Assembly: GCA_009773645.1 (NCBI GenBank)
Contig: WSYB01000003.1
Span: forward strand, 1 to 64,000
DNA from: Geobacteraceae bacterium
Lineage (GTDB): Bacteria; Desulfobacterota; Desulfuromonadia; Geobacterales; Geobacteraceae
Reading direction: 5' to 3'
Length of the DNA: 64,000 bases
Shown piece after piece: positions 51,485 through 60,931 of this stretch; within the stretch, counting starts at the first letter, position 1, and the number at the start of each line of letters is the position of its first letter. The notes beneath the pieces are model-generated. The model did not search any database, had not been told where the DNA came from, and worked only from the letters and a program-made list of their open reading frames with translations. Both the position numbers and the translations under genes were made by a program.

Positions 51485-54352
51485 TTAGCGGAACGTAACC
51501 GGGGCAGCATACTGCCTCCAATGATCATAACAAAAACCGCGCGGATCAGAACAACCGCCAATTGTATTGTACTCCTCGAGTGTGACAACAATGCAGTAAG
51601 TCCCTGGAGGCGGATTTTGTCCTGAAACCGAGCTTGATACCGGGGATGTATTATAGGCGCCGACGTACACTTGGTTCGGACTATACGCTCCGGGTCCGGT
51701 GAAATTCGGAGTAAATGTTCCAAGAACATAGGAATTTGTTATCGTACCGCCTGAAAAGGAATAAGGTACAGCCCACAGTTGTGCGCGAAGCGAACCAGAA
51801 TAACTGCCTGTTGGTAAATTGAATATGTTTTGATAGTATACCTCCCATGTCAACGTCGCTGTTTCCGTGGCATTAGCAGCAGTTGTGCTCAATTGGTATG
51901 AAGTAGTACCAGTGAATTGGATACCATTATGGCTGACGCCGCTACTCTGCTGACAAACAAGGGAAGAATTTATCATTGTGAGGTAAAAATTCTTCCCGGA
52001 CTGATTGGAGCCAACATAATATGCAGGGTTGGTGTAGGTCTCATAGCCAGTTTTGGAGACGGAGAAAGCATATGTGCCGGCGGGGATGCCGGTAATGGAG
52101 AACGTGCCGGCGCTGCTGGTTGTTGCTGTCCTACCTGCAATCGAGACAGTTACACCGGGTAGTGCTGGTCCGGAGTTGCTTTCCGCATGGATTGTGCCGC
52201 TAATAGAATAAGTCGTAGTCGGTTGGGTCAAGTAGAAATTAAGGGCGGTCTGATTGGAGCCAAGATAATATGCGGGATTGGTATAGGTGTCATAGCCAGA
52301 TTTGAATACCGAAAATGCATACGTGCCGGCGGTGATGCCGGTGATGGAGAACGTGCCGGTGCTGCTGGTGGTAGCGGTCTTGCCTGCAATCGAGACTGTT
52401 GCCCCGGATAGCACAGGGCCAGTATTGTTTCCGGAATGAATCGTTCCGCTTAAAGAATAAGTTTCTTGAGTCGCTGTTGCAGTAAAGTTCTGATTAATTA
52501 CATCGGCCCCATTGACCGTCAGGTTGTCAATACTGGAAGGTGTAAAATTATGACCTGTCTTTGCGGCTGATATGGAATAAGTACCATTTGTTGAGTTGGG
52601 AAAAGCATAATTACCATTTGCATCTGTTACCGTGGAATTAGAAGCTGCCCCACCCAAAGTAACCGTGACCCCTGATAACCCAGCGCCATTTAATGTTACT
52701 TTGCCGGAAATAGCAAAACTGTTTTGAACCTGGGATGCGAGGGGGAAGGGTTCACCCACAACAACAATGACAGTCTCCATGGCTGTAGCTGATGTCAACA
52801 TCTGCCCTATGCGGTCTACGACCTTGCCACCACTGCTTATTTTGCCGGGCACGTCAATTAATGAACCGGCGATTATCTTTCCAACCTTTCCAAACATATT
52901 TGGTAAGCCAACTTGAGCAACATTACTTGCTGTTTCCTTGAACATCGCCATTAGTACGTCACTTGCTACTGCTACGACATCCTTCATTTTTGGATTATCA
53001 GCCTGCACGATAGCATTGACTTTATCGGTAGCTACATTCAATCCTGCTTTTATTGCAGTATCGAGTGGTACGTTCTTTATATCGACAAAAACACTCAGCG
53101 AATCCAATGAAGCCGTAGTTAAGTTGTTAATTATTGATCTGGTATCCATTGTTGATCCGTTGGAAACCTGCCCTCTGACGAATGATTTTAAATCTTTATC
53201 TCCCCATGCCCCGCTATATGATCTAATAAGATAGACCCCATCCTCAGTTGCCGATACGGAAACTGCTTTTTTGGCAGGATTACCAAATAGAACAGAAGAT
53301 ATTCCGTCAGAAGTAAGTTCTAATACATCGAAGTATCTGAAATAACTCTTTGCAGGAGCTTCTAGCCTCCCGAGGACATTAGCCCTTTCATTTTGATATA
53401 AGGTGCGACTGGCTGAAGCCTTTAATTGGAAATCATTGGAAGATGCAAACTGAGAAGAGTCTAGCTTCATTACTTCAGCAAGCCAATCTACACCGCCAAT
53501 ATTCTTGCATCCCTCAGTGATGTCATACACAGAACCGTTCTTGGTTGCACTTACAGTTATATAATCTTGATAAGAGTAATATGGAGTGGCTGAGGATGTT
53601 ACAGCAGCAGCTAACACGCTCGAATAGTTATTTTTGGGAAGTTGTAAAATTCTGGTAGGTGAAGATAGTAGTGAATTACTCTTTAAACCTTTTTGAGCAG
53701 CCGGTTGCTGCGACGCTAAAGTATTTAATACACTTTGAACCGAAGCAACTAAAGCCTGTTGCAGCCCAGTATCACTTAGAGGATCACTATTTACAAAAAC
53801 GTTATCTATAATAGTGGCAAGTTTGGCTACTTGTGTATCAGTCTCGATTACACTTATGATTTGTGCAGCCTTAACTGGGTCATTAGTCAATAAATATGGG
53901 GTAATAAAGACTAAACTGACAGCTGTTGTTTTTGAGTTGAGGCTTATGGTGGTATTGTTTGAAGTTGCCGCACCCACTGCTGTCAGGCTTAATACCTGTT
54001 TTGCTGTGGCGGCTGTAGAAGAGGAAGATGAACTCGTTGCCACAATATTCATTAATCCGAAATCTTTGCCGCTAGGCATGGCTGCAACGACACTAACTCC
54101 ATCATTATAAACTTCAGTTGAAAAGCTTCCCTGTTCGGAAACCGATGTTGATTTGCCAAGGCTAACCACAGACAAGGATGATGGTTTCACACCAGTTGGA
54201 GCAGAAATAGTCCCAGTAATTGCGGTGTTTGTACTTGCAGTGGGAACTCCACCAGCTCCCGTAGGGCCTCCGCCCCCGCCTCCTCCGCAGCCGGCTATAA
54301 AGAGGACAGAAAAAGTCAGAACAAGTGCAATAAAACCTTTTAGCTTTGCCAT
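51485..54352 (-). CDS. large secreted lipoprotein with carboxypeptidase-regulatory-like repeats
   Basis: A 955-residue lipoprotein: signal and lipobox FIAGC followed by a poly-Gly spacer. The N-terminal half is Ser/Thr/Ala-rich without a known enzyme motif. Residues about 548-792 are three beta-sandwich domains of the carboxypeptidase-regulatory type (GTFSITGI..GTYAFSV), the last two being near-identical 83-residue repeats. The C-terminal 160 residues carry several Cys. It is probably an outer-membrane or surface protein. GGGAGGGAAT precedes the ATG. The base composition is visibly lower in GC than in neighbours. Confidence 0.75.
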   Translation of the reverse strand: MAKLKGFIALVLTFSVLFIAGCGGGGGGGPTGAGGVPTASTNTAITGTISAPTGVKPSSLSVVSLGKSTSVSEQGSFSTEVYNDGVSVVAAMPSGKDFGLMNIVATSSSSSSTAATAKQVLSLTAVGAATSNNTTISLNSKTTAVSLVFITPYLLTNDPVKAAQIISVIETDTQVAKLATIIDNVFVNSDPLSDTGLQQALVASVQSVLNTLASQQPAAQKGLKSNSLLSSPTRILQLPKNNYSSVLAAAVTSSATPYYSYQDYITVSATKNGSVYDITEGCKNIGGVDWLAEVMKLDSSQFASSNDFQLKASASRTLYQNERANVLGRLEAPAKSYFRYFDVLELTSDGISSVLFGNPAKKAVSVSATEDGVYLIRSYSGAWGDKDLKSFVRGQVSNGSTMDTRSIINNLTTASLDSLSVFVDIKNVPLDTAIKAGLNVATDKVNAIVQADNPKMKDVVAVASDVLMAMFKETASNVAQVGLPNMFGKVGKIIAGSLIDVPGKISSGGKVVDRIGQMLTSATAMETVIVVVGEPFPLASQVQNSFAISGKVTLNGAGLSGVTVTLGGAASNSTVTDANGNYAFPNSTNGTYSISAAKTGHNFTPSSIDNLTVNGADVINQNFTATATQETYSLSGTIHSGNNTGPVLSGATVSIAGKTATTSSTGTFSITGITAGTYAFSVFKSGYDTYTNPAYYLGSNQTALNFYLTQPTTTYSISGTIHAESNSGPALPGVTVSIAGRTATTSSAGTFSITGIPAGTYAFSVSKTGYETYTNPAYYVGSNQSGKNFYLTMINSSLVCQQSSGVSHNGIQFTGTTSYQLSTTAANATETATLTWEVYYQNIFNLPTGSYSGSLRAQLWAVPYSFSGGTITNSYVLGTFTPNFTGPGAYSPNQVYVGAYNTSPVSSSVSGQNPPPGTYCIVVTLEEYNTIGGCSDPRGFCYDHWRQYAAPVTFR

Positions 54353-54471
54353 ATTCCCTCCCTGTAAGAATCAACGTAATGTGACATTTTTGAGTGAAAT
54401 CGGGACATTCCTATATCAAGAAAGATCCTGTTTTGTTGCAAATGTTTATAAATCTCAAGAAGCTTCGGTCT

Positions 54472-54505
54472 TAAAAAATTGAGAGCCGCAATCAATGTGG
54501 CTCTC
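54472..54505 (-). terminator. hairpin with T run ahead of the 955-residue lipoprotein gene
   Basis: GAGAGCC / GGCTCTC followed on the minus strand by AATTTTTTAAG, about 120 bases before the start at 54352. It may end transcription from upstream or act as an attenuator. Confidence 0.6.
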
Positions 54506-54566
54506 CGATAACAATGAAGGGATGCATTTTTGTGAAAACTGTATTGCTTTTTAATTATGTGCGAAT

Positions 54567-54601
54567 AAAAAAAGGGAGGCGCCGCACTTTACGACCCTCC
54601 C
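54567..54601 (-). terminator. intrinsic terminator of the TRL-like gene
   Basis: GGGAGG / CCTCCC stem followed on the minus strand by seven T, 39 bases after the TRL-like stop. Confidence 0.75.
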
Positions 54602-54639
54602 TGTAAGGCGAACGGCACTTTTCTGAAATTTACTGCTTC

Positions 54640-54960
54640 TTATTCCCCGTGAACTTTCGTCGTATATTCAACGTAAATGCCGAGAACGTTCTTGACTTTT
54701 GAATCAACAAAATGAATTTTCTTTATGCCACCATTTTTCATCGCAGTTTCAATGCTGCAATCCCCTGTTGCGATTCCAAGTATGGCCTCACATGTTGAAG
54801 TACCGGTCTTTGACCCGGCAATGTTTGAAGTAGCCATTTCGGGTCCGGTAGTATTTGTGTAGATACCCCCAATGATCGGTGCTTTCATCCCCGTTGCACA
54901 ACCGCCAAGAAAAGCAGCCGATATTGCCATTACCAAACCATACAAAATACGTTTTTTCAT
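54640..54960 (-). CDS. TRL-like family lipoprotein
   Basis: A 106-residue lipoprotein: signal MKKRILYGLVMAISAAFLGG with lipobox GGCA, then GGIYTNTTGPEMATSN and GDCSIETAMKNGGI, which match the small TRL-like family of secreted proteins of unknown function. AGGAGGC precedes the start. It is a single gene with its own terminator. Confidence 0.7.
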   Translation of the reverse strand: MKKRILYGLVMAISAAFLGGCATGMKAPIIGGIYTNTTGPEMATSNIAGSKTGTSTCEAILGIATGDCSIETAMKNGGIKKIHFVDSKVKNVLGIYVEYTTKVHGE

Positions 54961-55184
54961 GAAAACAAGCCTCCTTTACAATTATAATCAATTAGATTAA
55001 AAGCCTTTCGCCATCATAAAATCTGATAACTACACATGATATAAACAAATTGCTTTGCTGTTTCGACAGTAATTAAGTACACTTATGCAATTAACAAAAT
55101 GTGTCAGAAGTTGAGACCCTTCAGGTTAGGTTCCAACTAGTTCCTCATCCGTTTCCAGATGGAAACGAGTTTAATATCCTGATT

Positions 55185-55544
55185 TTATAGCTGGTCAATT
55201 TTAGCGCGTATAGCTTTTATAGCACTATCAGGATTAGTTCTAGTTCCTGCACCATGCATGTACACAGAATCCTTATTGAACTCAATAAATAGTTGATCAG
55301 TACCATTTGGAGTCATCAAGGCAAAGTACAATTTGCCTTTCCAGTCGTTATATTGAGATGGTTTTATTTCTGAAGTAAGTTGACTAAAGCCATTATTTGC
55401 TGCTTCTTCAAGTACAATCTTTTTAATTATTTCGTATTTGTTTTTTACCAAATCAGTCTTTAATTCCGCCCTATCATGGCCTAAAGTTATACATCCTGTA
55501 ACAAACAATAAAATTGACAACATTAAAAATACTATTTTTTTCAT
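55185..55544 (-). CDS. small lipoprotein of unknown function
   Basis: A 119-residue protein with signal MKKIVFLMLSILLFVTGC (lipobox VTGC) and a charged mixed alpha/beta domain. AAGGAGGA five bases before the ATG at 55544 sets the start; an upstream ATG is not used. It lies 24 bp downstream of the 528-residue lipoprotein gene in the same direction, so the two may be one transcript. No family recognised. The gap 54961-55184 shows nothing. Confidence 0.6.
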   Translation of the reverse strand: MKKIVFLMLSILLFVTGCITLGHDRAELKTDLVKNKYEIIKKIVLEEAANNGFSQLTSEIKPSQYNDWKGKLYFALMTPNGTDQLFIEFNKDSVYMHGAGTRTNPDSAIKAIRAKIDQL

Positions 55545-55568
55545 TTTACTCCTCCTTGTATTCAAATT

Positions 55569-57155
55569 TCATCTTCTAGTAAATGTAGCACGATAACTTG
55601 GATCTAGAATGTTAACTGAATAAAAACTATTAGTACTGCTTATATTCATTGTTCCAACTAATATGTCTGGATTTGAAGTGGAACGTGTTAAATCTATTTT
55701 GGCAATGGTTACATATTGCCCATCATCTTCAAAATATATTTTTACTTTTGAATTGTCAGGGGTTGCATTTATCCAGAGAGAACCAATATTATGCCCGTCA
55801 GCAACCATTTTTCCATTATTTGAAAAAACCGGATAATATAGAGTCCCAGAATATTGGTTCACCAATTCGTAATCGATGTCTAATTGGTTACTTTCTACTA
55901 ACTGGTTTATTGTAAACTTAAATTCTTTTGGCCCATACCATGTTCCAATAAGTGAATTGCTATTATTATCCGATTTGTTAATAATTACCGTTGCCGTTGC
56001 GCTCTTGCTTGTGTCAGCCGCGCTGGCAGCCTTGACGTGATACGTCCCCGCAGTTGCCGGGGCGGTATAGACGCCGGCAGAAGTAATGCTCCCACCATTC
56101 GTCTCAACTACGCTCCACGTAACCTGGGAATTGCTGGTGCCGGTCACTGTGGCGGTGAATGTCTTGCTTCCATTCGTCGGTACGTTGGCGGAGGGCGGAT
56201 CTATATTGACATTCACCGATTGTCCGGTAACGACCTCTACCGTGGCTTCCGCCGGCAGGCTCGGGTTGGCGTCGCTCACTACCTTCACGTGATAAACCCC
56301 TTCAGTTGCGGGAGCAGTATAGACACCGGCGTCGGTGATCGTACCGCCGCCCGTCTCAACAACGCTCAAGATCACCTTTTTGTTGGCGGACCTCTTTACG
56401 TCGGCAGTGAAGCTCATCGTTTGATTTATCTTCACCTTTGCATAGATGGGCGAAATGACGGCCCTTATCGGCGGGATTGGGATTTTGGTTGGGTCGGGAG
56501 TCCACTTATCGGGAGCGTTCGGCGGGCCGGTGACGATGACGTCATCTGTAGCTTTATTCCTGACGGTAACGGTCCCTCCGGTGACCTCCACTTTCACCAT
56601 GTCCAGCACTTCATCGAGGCCTGTATGGTTGGCGGTAAAAGTGTCAGTGAGGGGGTTCGCCTTGGCGGCGTCGTATAAGGCGAGCAGAGGCTGAAGTTTG
56701 GTTTGAATGTCCGTAACGGATGCAGGAAGCTTGTCAGCTATGGCCTTGAGGATTCCCGCGCTGGGGGTGGCATAAACGGTGGCCGGGTCGAGCCCTCCCG
56801 AAGCCATGGCAACCGCGAGGTTCGCCAGCGGGTTGATGTTGGTGGTGCCGGCGCCGGTGGCGAAAGAGTGCAGGGTGTAATTGGCAGTTCCGACTGTACC
56901 TGTCGCCTTGAGAATGAACGGTGGGGTAAGACCGCCGACATCGAATGAGAACGTGCCGTCAGCAGCAATCGTAGCCGTAAGTTCTTTGGCCGGGCTCGCC
57001 GCGTCTTTGATCTTTACCGTCCCGACCAGCGGCGCTCCTGCCGCCGCCACCCCTGATACCGTACCGCCTCCTCCCCCTCCGCCACCCCCTCCGCAACCGG
57101 TCATGGCGGAGACGAGTGTCACAACAAGTAACCATACCCAAAAACCCCTCTTCAT
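55569..57155 (-). CDS. secreted lipoprotein with two Ig-like domains
   Basis: A 528-residue lipoprotein: signal and lipobox MTGC with a poly-Gly spacer of about ten residues. A carboxypeptidase-regulatory-like domain (about 30-90) and a helical segment follow. Two bacterial Ig-like domains (about 235-395) share VETxGGxITxAGVYTAPATxGxYHVK. A C-terminal domain of about 120 residues (IGTWYGPKEF...) resembles lipocalin-like endings. It is probably surface-exposed. GAGGAGGAATGGT precedes the ATG. The upstream leader has a short peptide and a terminator. Confidence 0.75.
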   Translation of the reverse strand: MKRGFWVWLLVVTLVSAMTGCGGGGGGGGGGTVSGVAAAGAPLVGTVKIKDAASPAKELTATIAADGTFSFDVGGLTPPFILKATGTVGTANYTLHSFATGAGTTNINPLANLAVAMASGGLDPATVYATPSAGILKAIADKLPASVTDIQTKLQPLLALYDAAKANPLTDTFTANHTGLDEVLDMVKVEVTGGTVTVRNKATDDVIVTGPPNAPDKWTPDPTKIPIPPIRAVISPIYAKVKINQTMSFTADVKRSANKKVILSVVETGGGTITDAGVYTAPATEGVYHVKVVSDANPSLPAEATVEVVTGQSVNVNIDPPSANVPTNGSKTFTATVTGTSNSQVTWSVVETNGGSITSAGVYTAPATAGTYHVKAASAADTSKSATATVIINKSDNNSNSLIGTWYGPKEFKFTINQLVESNQLDIDYELVNQYSGTLYYPVFSNNGKMVADGHNIGSLWINATPDNSKVKIYFEDDGQYVTIAKIDLTRSTSNPDILVGTMNISSTNSFYSVNILDPSYRATFTRR

Positions 57156-57185
57156 ACCATTCCTCCTCGATTACCAATTTTCCTT

Positions 57186-57223
57186 ACAAAAAACGGCGCC
57201 CGGAAAGATTCCGAAACGCCGTT
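57186..57223 (-). terminator. intrinsic terminator in the leader of the 528-residue lipoprotein gene
   Basis: AACGGCG / CGCCGTT outer stem and CGGAA / TTCCG inner stem, then TTTTTTG on the minus strand, ending about 30 bases before the gene start. Placed between a leader peptide and the gene, it fits an attenuator. Confidence 0.75.
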
Positions 57224-57230
57224 GTCTCTG

Positions 57231-57296
57231 TCAGCTCTGATGAATGCAGATCAGGTGCCGGTTGTTGGAACAGGCCGGGCCGGGTTCATTATCCAT
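57231..57296 (-). CDS. candidate 21-residue leader peptide
   Basis: A short frame reads MDNEPGPACSNNRHLICIHQ and ends one Ser later. GAGGTG lies eight bases before the ATG at 57296. It sits 8 nt before a terminator hairpin and about 80 nt before the lipoprotein gene. Two Cys and two His stand out, but no run of a single amino acid marks a classic attenuator. Translation is not proven. Confidence 0.4.
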   Translation of the reverse strand: MDNEPGPACSNNRHLICIHQS

Positions 57297-57450
57297 TGCA
57301 AACACCTCGTCAATGCCGGCCGCATTCCAAACCTGTGAACAATCCGGCATTTTTTATCATTTACAAATTAACATCCACTTACGGATGTCTGTATACACTT
57401 AATACGTGTAACTGTCAAGACAATTGTCGCACGTTGAGCATGGTGGTTAA

Positions 57451-57846
57451 ATGCGGAAAATCTCTGCTATATTGGCCGCCATGCCGGAGAAGAAAATAAT
57501 CACGAGCGAAGAGATAGGAAAAGCGATCAGGAAACGGAGGAAGGAGCTGGGTATTTCTCAGGAGCGCCTTGCCGAGATCCTGGATGTGTCGTACCAGCAG
57601 GTGCAGCGGTACGAGAACGGCATGAACAAGCTCAACGTCGAAAATATCCAGGTGATCGCCGATGCCTTATCCGTTCCGGTAACATTTTTCTTCACAACCG
57701 GCTACCCGCAAGGTGTCGCAGAACCTCCGCTGCCGTATGCGCCCCCCGAGGAAAAGACCCTCCTCAAGCATTTCCGAAAAATCGCGGACCACAATGACAA
57801 GCTGCTGGTCATCAACATCGCCCGCCTCGCCGCAAAGAAACCCTGA
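57451..57846 (+). CDS. XRE-family transcriptional regulator
   Basis: A 131-residue protein with a Cro/C1-type helix-turn-helix (about 21-75: IRKRRKELGISQERLAEIL, VSYQQVQRYENG) and a C-terminal helical tail. The ATG at 57451 has GGTGG upstream; the ATG at 57481 gives the more typical N-terminus. It is an orphan regulator, not part of a visible antitoxin pair. Confidence 0.85.
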   Translation: MRKISAILAAMPEKKIITSEEIGKAIRKRRKELGISQERLAEILDVSYQQVQRYENGMNKLNVENIQVIADALSVPVTFFFTTGYPQGVAEPPLPYAPPEEKTLLKHFRKIADHNDKLLVINIARLAAKKP

Positions 57847-57935
57847 CCTGTAGCCTGAATGTCCGTTACTCTCTAGCCCGCTTTTCCCCTCTTCAATCTC
57901 ATTTAAAAAGTATACATGTTTTCTTATTTCTGATA

Positions 57936-57949
57936 TTCTGAATTCAGAA
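57936..57949. promoter_or_regulatory. TTCTGAATTCAGAA palindrome
   Basis: A perfect 14-bp palindrome 18 bases before the AbrB-type antitoxin start, a likely operator for autoregulation of the module. Confidence 0.5.
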
Positions 57950-57967
57950 AAATTCTGGAGGTGCGCA

Positions 57968-58255
57968 ATGAAGGCGCAAGAGACGTGTGTGACGGAGATA
58001 CGGGAGCGCGGCCAGTTGACCATTCCCAAAAAAATCCGCGAGATGAGCCATCTGGAAGAGGGACAGAAAGTTTCCATTATCCCCTTGGGTGACGCCATTA
58101 TCATCTCTCCCAAGAAGCTTGAACTTGACGAGGCCCGCAATCAGATAAAAAAGATCGTCAAGGCGACCGGGCTTTCGGTCGAGGATGTGTTGAGCGGCCT
58201 TAATGAGGAAAGGGCCGCCCTTTTCGGAGAACTCTATGGCAAAAAACGCCGTTAG
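57968..58255 (+). CDS. AbrB/SpoVT-type antitoxin
   Basis: A 95-residue protein. The N-terminal swapped-hairpin domain TEIRERGQLTIPKKIREM binds DNA. The C-terminal helices (LELDEARNQIKKIVKATG) bind the toxin. CTGGAGGTGCGCA precedes the start. It overlaps the PIN gene by 20 bp. Confidence 0.88.
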   Translation: MKAQETCVTEIRERGQLTIPKKIREMSHLEEGQKVSIIPLGDAIIISPKKLELDEARNQIKKIVKATGLSVEDVLSGLNEERAALFGELYGKKRR

Positions 58256-58712
58256 GGTTTTTCTCGATTCCAACGTCATCCTTTCCGGCCTTTTTTCCGA
58301 CAAGGGCGCACCGCGTATCATCCTTGATCTGTTAAGCCTCAGATTGTCCGCAATTGCCGGTTTGACAGGGGAGTACAACATTATCGAAATTGAAAGAAAC
58401 CTGACCTGCAAGATGCCTAAGGTCATCCCCGTATACAAGCGCTATTTTGCGAAATTGAACATGAAAATTGTTCCGCTTCCCTCCAAGGCGGAAGTTGAGA
58501 AATATACAGGACATATTGCGGATAAGGATGTGCCGGTGCTGGTTTCGGCAATCAACGGCAGGGCCGATTACCTCGTGACCGGGGATAAAAAGGATTTCGG
58601 CAAGATCAAAAAGGGTGATAACTATCCATTCAAGATAGTCAGCCCGGCAGAATTCCTGGACAGCATCGCACCTGAAATCCTCAAGACTGTTATCGCAAAG
58701 GAACCCGCATGA
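58236..58712 (+). CDS. PIN-domain toxin
   Basis: A 158-residue PIN nuclease: first Asp in VRVFLDSNVILSGLFS, then HIADKDVPVLVSAI and ADYLVTGDKKDF, the usual acidic site. The VFLDSNVILSG start and DYLVTGDKKDF are typical of the toxin group paired with AbrB-type antitoxins. Its end overlaps the helicase start (ATGA), so module and helicase are likely co-transcribed. Confidence 0.88.
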   Translation: MAKNAVRVFLDSNVILSGLFSDKGAPRIILDLLSLRLSAIAGLTGEYNIIEIERNLTCKMPKVIPVYKRYFAKLNMKIVPLPSKAEVEKYTGHIADKDVPVLVSAINGRADYLVTGDKKDFGKIKKGDNYPFKIVSPAEFLDSIAPEILKTVIAKEPA

Positions 58713-60931
58713 ACCTCCTCAAAAACCTCAACCCTCCCCAGAAAGAGGCGGTCCTCCATGGTGAGGGACCGCTTCTGATTCTGGCCGGGGCAGGCTCCGG
58801 CAAGACCCGGGTCATTGTCCACCGCATCGCTTACCTCATCAGGCAAAAGGGGGTGCCACCCTGGCAGATCCTGGCGGTGACCTTTACCAACAAGGCGGCC
58901 GGGGAGATGCGGGATCGGGTGGAGCGGCTCGTGGGCCCGGGCGACCTTCCGCTCATCTCCACCTTCCATTCGGCATGCGCCCGAATCCTCCGCCGGGAGA
59001 TCCGGCACCTGGGGTATGACGGCAATTTTGCCATTTACGACGACAAGGACGCGGAAAAACTCCTGAAGGAGATCATTGCCGAACTCAACATGGATGAGAA
59101 GAAATTCCCGGCCAAGTCGCTGGCCGCAGCCATCGACGGCTATAAGAACATGGGACAGGCTCCGGAAGATGTGCCGACGGGCGATTTCTTCCAGGATAAA
59201 CTGGCACAGGTGTATGCAGCCTACCAGGAGCGGCTCAAACGGTGCAATGCCCTGGATTTCGGTGATCTTCTGCTCCTCACCGTCAGGCTGTTCGAGTCCG
59301 CACCGGAAGTGCTGACACGTTATCAGGAGCGCTATCGGTGGATTCTGGTGGACGAATACCAGGACACCAACCCGGTCCAGTACCGGCTGGTAAAGCTTCT
59401 GGCCGGGGAACGGAAAAATCTCTGTGTGGTGGGGGACGACGACCAGTCCATCTACCGCTGGCGCGGCGCCGACATCAGGAACATCCTCGACTTCGAGAAG
59501 GATTTCCACGGGGTAAAGGTGGTAAAGCTGGAACAGAACTACCGCTCCACCCGGACCATTCTCACCGCCGCCGGGAAGGTGGTGGAGAAAAACCGCGGGC
59601 GGAAACGGAAGACCCTCTGGACCGATAACCCGGAGGGGGAACCGATCGATTACCGCCGCCTGGCGGACGAGCGGGATGAGGCGCGCTTTGTCTGCCGGGA
59701 GATCGAGCGGCATGCCCGCAAGGGGGGGAGCCTTTCCGACGTGGCGGTCTTCTACCGGACCAATGCCCAGTCGCGGGTGGTGGAGGACGCCATGGTGGCG
59801 GACGGCATCCCCTACCACATGGTGGGGGGGATGCGGTTCTACGAGCGGCTGGAGATCAAGGACATCCTTGCCTACCTGAAGGTGCTGGACAACCCGGCGG
59901 ATGAAGTGGCCCTGAAACGGATCATCAATACGCCTCCCCGCGGGATCGGCCATGCCACGGTGGACAAGATCGCGGATCTGGCAAACCGTCAGGGGATCTC
60001 GTTCTATGATGCCCTGCGGACTGCGGCGACGGGCGGACTCCTGGCTGCGGGTCCGCAGGGAAAGATCGCCGGCTTCGTCCAGCTGCTGGAGCGGTTCAAG
60101 CATCTTGCGGGCACGGTGCCCCTTTCCGAGTTGGCCTCCCATATTATTCAAGAGTCCGGTTACGCGGGGAGGCTTTCCGATGAGCGAAGCGAAGAGGCGC
60201 TGGACCGGCTGGCCAACCTCCAGGAGCTCCTCTCCGCCCTGGGAGAGTTCGAGCGGACAAACGAGGAGAGGACCCTGTCCGCATTTCTCGAACAGGTGGC
60301 GCTCATCTCGGATCTGGAGCGGGGGGAGCAGGGAAGGGAATCGGCGACCCTCATGACCCTCCACTCGGCGAAGGGACTGGAGTATCCGCTGGTCTTCATG
60401 ATCGGGATGGAGGAGCGTCTCTTTCCCCATGTGCGGGCGCTGGACGACCCGGAACAGATGGAGGAAGAGCGCCGCCTCTGCTACGTGGGGATGACCAGGG
60501 CCAGGGAACGGCTCTATCTCACAAACACCCACCGCCGCCGCATCTTCGGCCAGGAGCAGTTCAACCATCCCTCCCGCTTTATCGGCGACATCCCGAAGGA
60601 TCTGCTCGACGTTCATGAACCGGGGATCGGAATTCGGGAAATGGGGACCGGGGACTGGGGACCGGAGGAACCATTACAAGCACCGGAACCTTTCCGTCAC
60701 AACCTGGCGGCGGTTTTCGACACGGAACCCGATTTTCCCAACGAGGTGCGGGTGGTGCCTGAGGAGTCCGAGGATATCCATATCGGCATGAAAGTCCGTC
60801 ACGCCAAATTCGGGGTCGGCGCCATCCGCAAGATCGAGGGGCGGGGGGATGAACAGAAGGTCATCGTCTGGTTCAACACGGTCGGCCCGAAGAAGCTTTT
60901 GGTCCGGTTTGCGAGACTGGAACGGGTCTAG
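58709..60931 (+). CDS. DNA helicase UvrD/PcrA
   Basis: A 740-residue superfamily 1A 3'-5' helicase for repair and replication. Walker A GAGSGKT (27-33), motif II VDEYQDTNP, motif III GDDDQSIYRWRGAD, motif V TLMTLHSAKGLEYP, motif VI VGMTRARERLYL. The C-terminal part holds a Tudor-like RNAP-binding fold (about 690-738). Residues about 638-652 (GIREMGTGDWGP) are encoded by a heptameric DNA repeat in the linker before it. ATGA overlap with the PIN gene suggests coupled translation. Confidence 0.94.
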   Translation: MNLLKNLNPPQKEAVLHGEGPLLILAGAGSGKTRVIVHRIAYLIRQKGVPPWQILAVTFTNKAAGEMRDRVERLVGPGDLPLISTFHSACARILRREIRHLGYDGNFAIYDDKDAEKLLKEIIAELNMDEKKFPAKSLAAAIDGYKNMGQAPEDVPTGDFFQDKLAQVYAAYQERLKRCNALDFGDLLLLTVRLFESAPEVLTRYQERYRWILVDEYQDTNPVQYRLVKLLAGERKNLCVVGDDDQSIYRWRGADIRNILDFEKDFHGVKVVKLEQNYRSTRTILTAAGKVVEKNRGRKRKTLWTDNPEGEPIDYRRLADERDEARFVCREIERHARKGGSLSDVAVFYRTNAQSRVVEDAMVADGIPYHMVGGMRFYERLEIKDILAYLKVLDNPADEVALKRIINTPPRGIGHATVDKIADLANRQGISFYDALRTAATGGLLAAGPQGKIAGFVQLLERFKHLAGTVPLSELASHIIQESGYAGRLSDERSEEALDRLANLQELLSALGEFERTNEERTLSAFLEQVALISDLERGEQGRESATLMTLHSAKGLEYPLVFMIGMEERLFPHVRALDDPEQMEEERRLCYVGMTRARERLYLTNTHRRRIFGQEQFNHPSRFIGDIPKDLLDVHEPGIGIREMGTGDWGPEEPLQAPEPFRHNLAAVFDTEPDFPNEVRVVPEESEDIHIGMKVRHAKFGVGAIRKIEGRGDEQKVIVWFNTVGPKKLLVRFARLERV
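60622..60663. repeat. heptameric repeat inside the helicase gene (site E)
   Basis: GGGGATC, GGAATTC, GGGAAAT, GGGGACC, GGGGACT, GGGGACC: six 7-mers, 42 bp, so 14 codons and no frame change. Same unit type as the left array at 11104. Confidence 0.8.

Noticed and set aside
58622-60616. A 664-codon open frame on the minus strand opposite the helicase gene
   Set aside because: It is the antisense shadow of a GC-rich UvrD/PcrA gene, has no recognisable domain and lacks a ribosome site. The plus-strand helicase has all its motifs.
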